Part shown: piece after piece, positions 62,550 through 64,000 of the stretch
How the letters are laid out: the number at the start of each line of letters is the position of its first letter
How positions within the stretch are numbered: the first letter of the stretch is position 1
Source of the DNA: Solwaraspora sp. WMMD791
Lineage (GTDB): Bacteria; Actinomycetota; Actinomycetes; Mycobacteriales; Micromonosporaceae
DNA length: 64,000 bases
Assembly: GCF_029581195.1 (NCBI RefSeq)
Contig: NZ_CP120737.1
Coordinates: 3,511,001 to 3,575,000 of the forward strand
Reading direction: 5' to 3'
Notes under the pieces: generated by a model
The model's database searches: none
The model's input: only the letters and a program-made list of their open reading frames with translations
Told to the model about the DNA's origin: nothing
Made by a program: the position numbers and the translations under genes

Positions 62550-63680
62550 GTGGAACCCGTCGAGATCACCGAAGGCGGCGTCCGGCTGCGGATGTTCCTG
62601 CCCGACGACGCCCCCGCCGTCGCGCAGGCCTGCGACGACCCGCTCACCCGGCGGTTCGTCCCTGGTATGCCGCAGCCGTACACCGTCGCCGAGGCGATGC
62701 ACTGGATCACCGAAGGCTCGACCGCGGCCTGGGCCGCCGGCGGCGCCGCCTGGGCGATCGCCGACCCGGCCACCGACCAACTGTACGGCTGCGTCGGACT
62801 GAGCCGCGCCGTACCCGAACGCCGCCAGATCGAGATCGGCTACTGGATGGTGCCCAGCTGGCGGGGACGCGGGCTCGCCACCGCCGCCACCATCGCCGCC
62901 ACCCGGCACGCCTTCACCAGCGGATTCGACCGGGTCGAACTGCTCACCGACGGGGAGAACGTCGCGAGCCAGCGGATCGCGCTGGCCGCCGGCTACACCC
63001 GCGAGGGGATACGCCGGGGCGCGGCGCTCGGGCCCGCCGGCGGCGACGCACCTCGCGACGATCTCGTGGTCTGGGCCCGGCTGGCCGACGACCCACCCGG
63101 CCCGACCCCACGACTGCTGCCCGACCTGCCCGGTGACGCGCTGACCGACGAGGTGGTGCGGCTGCGCCCGCTGACAGCCGCCGACACCGAGTTCAGCTAC
63201 GCCCTGCAGACGTTGCCCGACGTGGTGGCCACCAGCGTCCCGTCGGTGGTGCCGACCCGGGCCGACGTGGCGACGCAGTGCGCCCTGGCCGGCAGCCGGT
63301 GGCTCGCCGGGCACCGGGCCGACCTGGTGATCTGCGACGCCGCGACCGGTGAGCCGGCCGGCCGGCTCGGCCTCTACCACCAGGAGCCGCAGACCGGGCA
63401 GGCCATGATCGGCTACTCGCTGCTGCCCCGGTGGCGCGGTCGCGGCTACACCGCCCGGGCGGTCCGGCTGGTAGCCCGGTGGGCGTTCGACCACACCACG
63501 ATCGCCCGGCTCATCGCCGGCGCGTCGCCGGCGAACGTCGCCTCGCAGCGGGTGCTGGAACGGGCCGGGTTCCGCCGGGAGGCGGTGCTGCGCGGGCGAC
63601 TGCCCGGACCGGACGGCACCCGGTTGGACGACGTCCAGTACGCCCTGATACCGCAGTGGCTGGCTGACAGCCGGCCGTGA
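62550..63680 (+). CDS. Tandem GNAT acetyltransferase, 376 aa
   Basis: Two GNAT folds are fused. The first (residues 1-175) has IEIGYWMVPSWRGRGLATAA and DGENVASQRIALAAGY. The second (about 200-376) has AMIGYSLLPRWRGRGYTARA and GASPANVASQRVLERAGF. The R/Q-x-x-G-R-G acetyl-CoA loop is present in both. Such RimJ/RimL-type proteins acetylate protein N-termini or small amines; the target is unknown. GTG 62550 is the start. The stop lies inside a 54-bp palindrome. Confidence 0.92.
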   Translation: MEPVEITEGGVRLRMFLPDDAPAVAQACDDPLTRRFVPGMPQPYTVAEAMHWITEGSTAAWAAGGAAWAIADPATDQLYGCVGLSRAVPERRQIEIGYWMVPSWRGRGLATAATIAATRHAFTSGFDRVELLTDGENVASQRIALAAGYTREGIRRGAALGPAGGDAPRDDLVVWARLADDPPGPTPRLLPDLPGDALTDEVVRLRPLTAADTEFSYALQTLPDVVATSVPSVVPTRADVATQCALAGSRWLAGHRADLVICDAATGEPAGRLGLYHQEPQTGQAMIGYSLLPRWRGRGYTARAVRLVARWAFDHTTIARLIAGASPANVASQRVLERAGFRREAVLRGRLPGPDGTRLDDVQYALIPQWLADSRP

Positions 63681-63731
63681 CACCTGTGCCGCCCGGTGCC
63701 GGGTACCCGGCACCGGGCGGCACAGGTGTCA
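63678..63731. terminator. 54-bp perfect palindrome, bidirectional terminator
   Basis: The arms are 63678-63704 (TGACACCTGTGCCGCCCGGT plus 7 more bases) and 63705-63731, fully complementary with no loop in DNA. The first three bases are the stop codon of the GNAT gene. It lies between that gene and the convergent hpf gene (stop at 63745), so it would terminate both. Confidence 0.88.
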
Positions 63732-63744
63732 GTTGGCCGTTGCG

Positions 63745-64000
63745 TCAGGTCGTCGTCGGCTCCGCCAGTGCCATGACGCCGTAGTCGTAGCCCTTGCGGC
63801 GGTAGACCACGCTCGGCCGGCCCGATTCCTTGTCCAGGAACAGGTAGAAGTCGTGACCGACCAGTTCCATCTGGAACAGCGCGTCGTCGACCGTCATCGG
63901 GTCGCCCGGGTGTTCCTTCTCCCGGACGATGTGCCACGGCTGATCGTCGTACTCGTCGTAGGCATCGTGCTCATCGTGGGTGGCGTCGGGGTCGGGACGG
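63745..64000 (-). CDS. hpf: Ribosome hibernation promoting factor, C-terminal part
   Basis: The visible 84 residues end the protein: DDQPWHIVREKEHPGDPMTV, DALFQMELVGHDFYLFLDKE and RPSVVYRRKGYDYGVMALAE. This is the C-terminal dimerisation domain of long HPF, which pairs 70S ribosomes into inactive 100S dimers in stationary phase or hypoxia. An acidic His/Asp linker precedes it. The N-terminal ribosome-binding domain lies beyond the window. Its 3' end faces the GNAT gene across the palindrome. Confidence 0.93.
   Translation of the reverse strand, partial: RPDPDATHDEHDAYDEYDDQPWHIVREKEHPGDPMTVDDALFQMELVGHDFYLFLDKESGRPSVVYRRKGYDYGVMALAEPTTT

Noticed and set aside
62514-63713. Leftward 400-codon frame opposite the GNAT gene
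   Set aside because: The tandem GNAT motifs on the plus strand are unmistakable; the opposite frame is Gly/Pro/Arg-rich noise.

Overview
This window comes from a high-GC actinobacterium, most likely Micromonosporaceae (Micromonospora or a close relative). The evidence is GC-rich codon use throughout, the conserved order prfB-ftsE-ftsX-smpB-ssrA, a tmRNA tag reading ANSKRADFALAA, a SecA with a C-terminal zinc motif next to an Rv3235-like gene and a ribosome hibernation factor, and many GTG starts. All calls are from reading the sequence; no database search was run.

Region 1 (1-25.3 kb) is a polymorphic-toxin and mobile-DNA island. A 2409-residue secreted RHS/SpvB protein with an internal ricin-type lectin runs leftward (13245-20474). 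It ends in a variable toxin tip and is coupled to an immunity gene. An orphan RHS 3' end (5486-7642) shares a 1327-bp block with it that looks identical, but carries a HINT domain, a nuclease-like toxin and its own immunity gene. A third, diverged lectin/RHS relic lies at 24550-25005. Between the copies are HigB/HigA-type toxin-antitoxin genes, four XRE-TPR regulators, two 47-residue membrane zinc-ribbon proteins, an ISAs1-type IS with exact target duplications and a frameshifted transposase, and an ISL3 transposase relic. A large secreted DNRLRE/FG-GAP protein diverges from the RHS gene.

Region 2 (25.3-28.8 kb) has an ArsR/AHSA1/DHFR-like operon, a DUF1622 membrane protein, a GlnR-like regulator and a small secreted protein.

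Region 3 (28.9-37.9 kb) is the strongest candidate for an undescribed system. A class III cyclase-homology protein with a His/Asp-rich tail and a Crp/Fnr regulator diverge from a tightly coupled operon: dynamin-like GTPase, GrpE-like factor, second dynamin-like GTPase, and an Hsp70 ATPase domain fused to a WD40 propeller. A small Pycsar-effector-like membrane protein converges on the end of that operon. The parts suggest a nucleotide-signalled, chaperone- and GTPase-based stress or anti-phage system.

Region 4 (37.9-44.3 kb) is accessory and partly decayed: acyl-CoA ligase, VOC and LtrA fragments among a GT2 glycosyltransferase, ArsR and AraC regulators, DUF305 and DUF421 proteins.

Region 5 (44.3-64 kb) is conserved core: tRNA-Ala(GGC), YqgE/AlgH, a 33-bp tandem repeat, MTA phosphorylase, a lipoprotein, tmRNA, a CBM2 protein, smpB, ftsX, ftsE, prfB, a PadR regulator, a Ser/Thr kinase, pruA, small DNA-binding and hypothetical genes, secA, a double GNAT protein and the 3' end of hpf.
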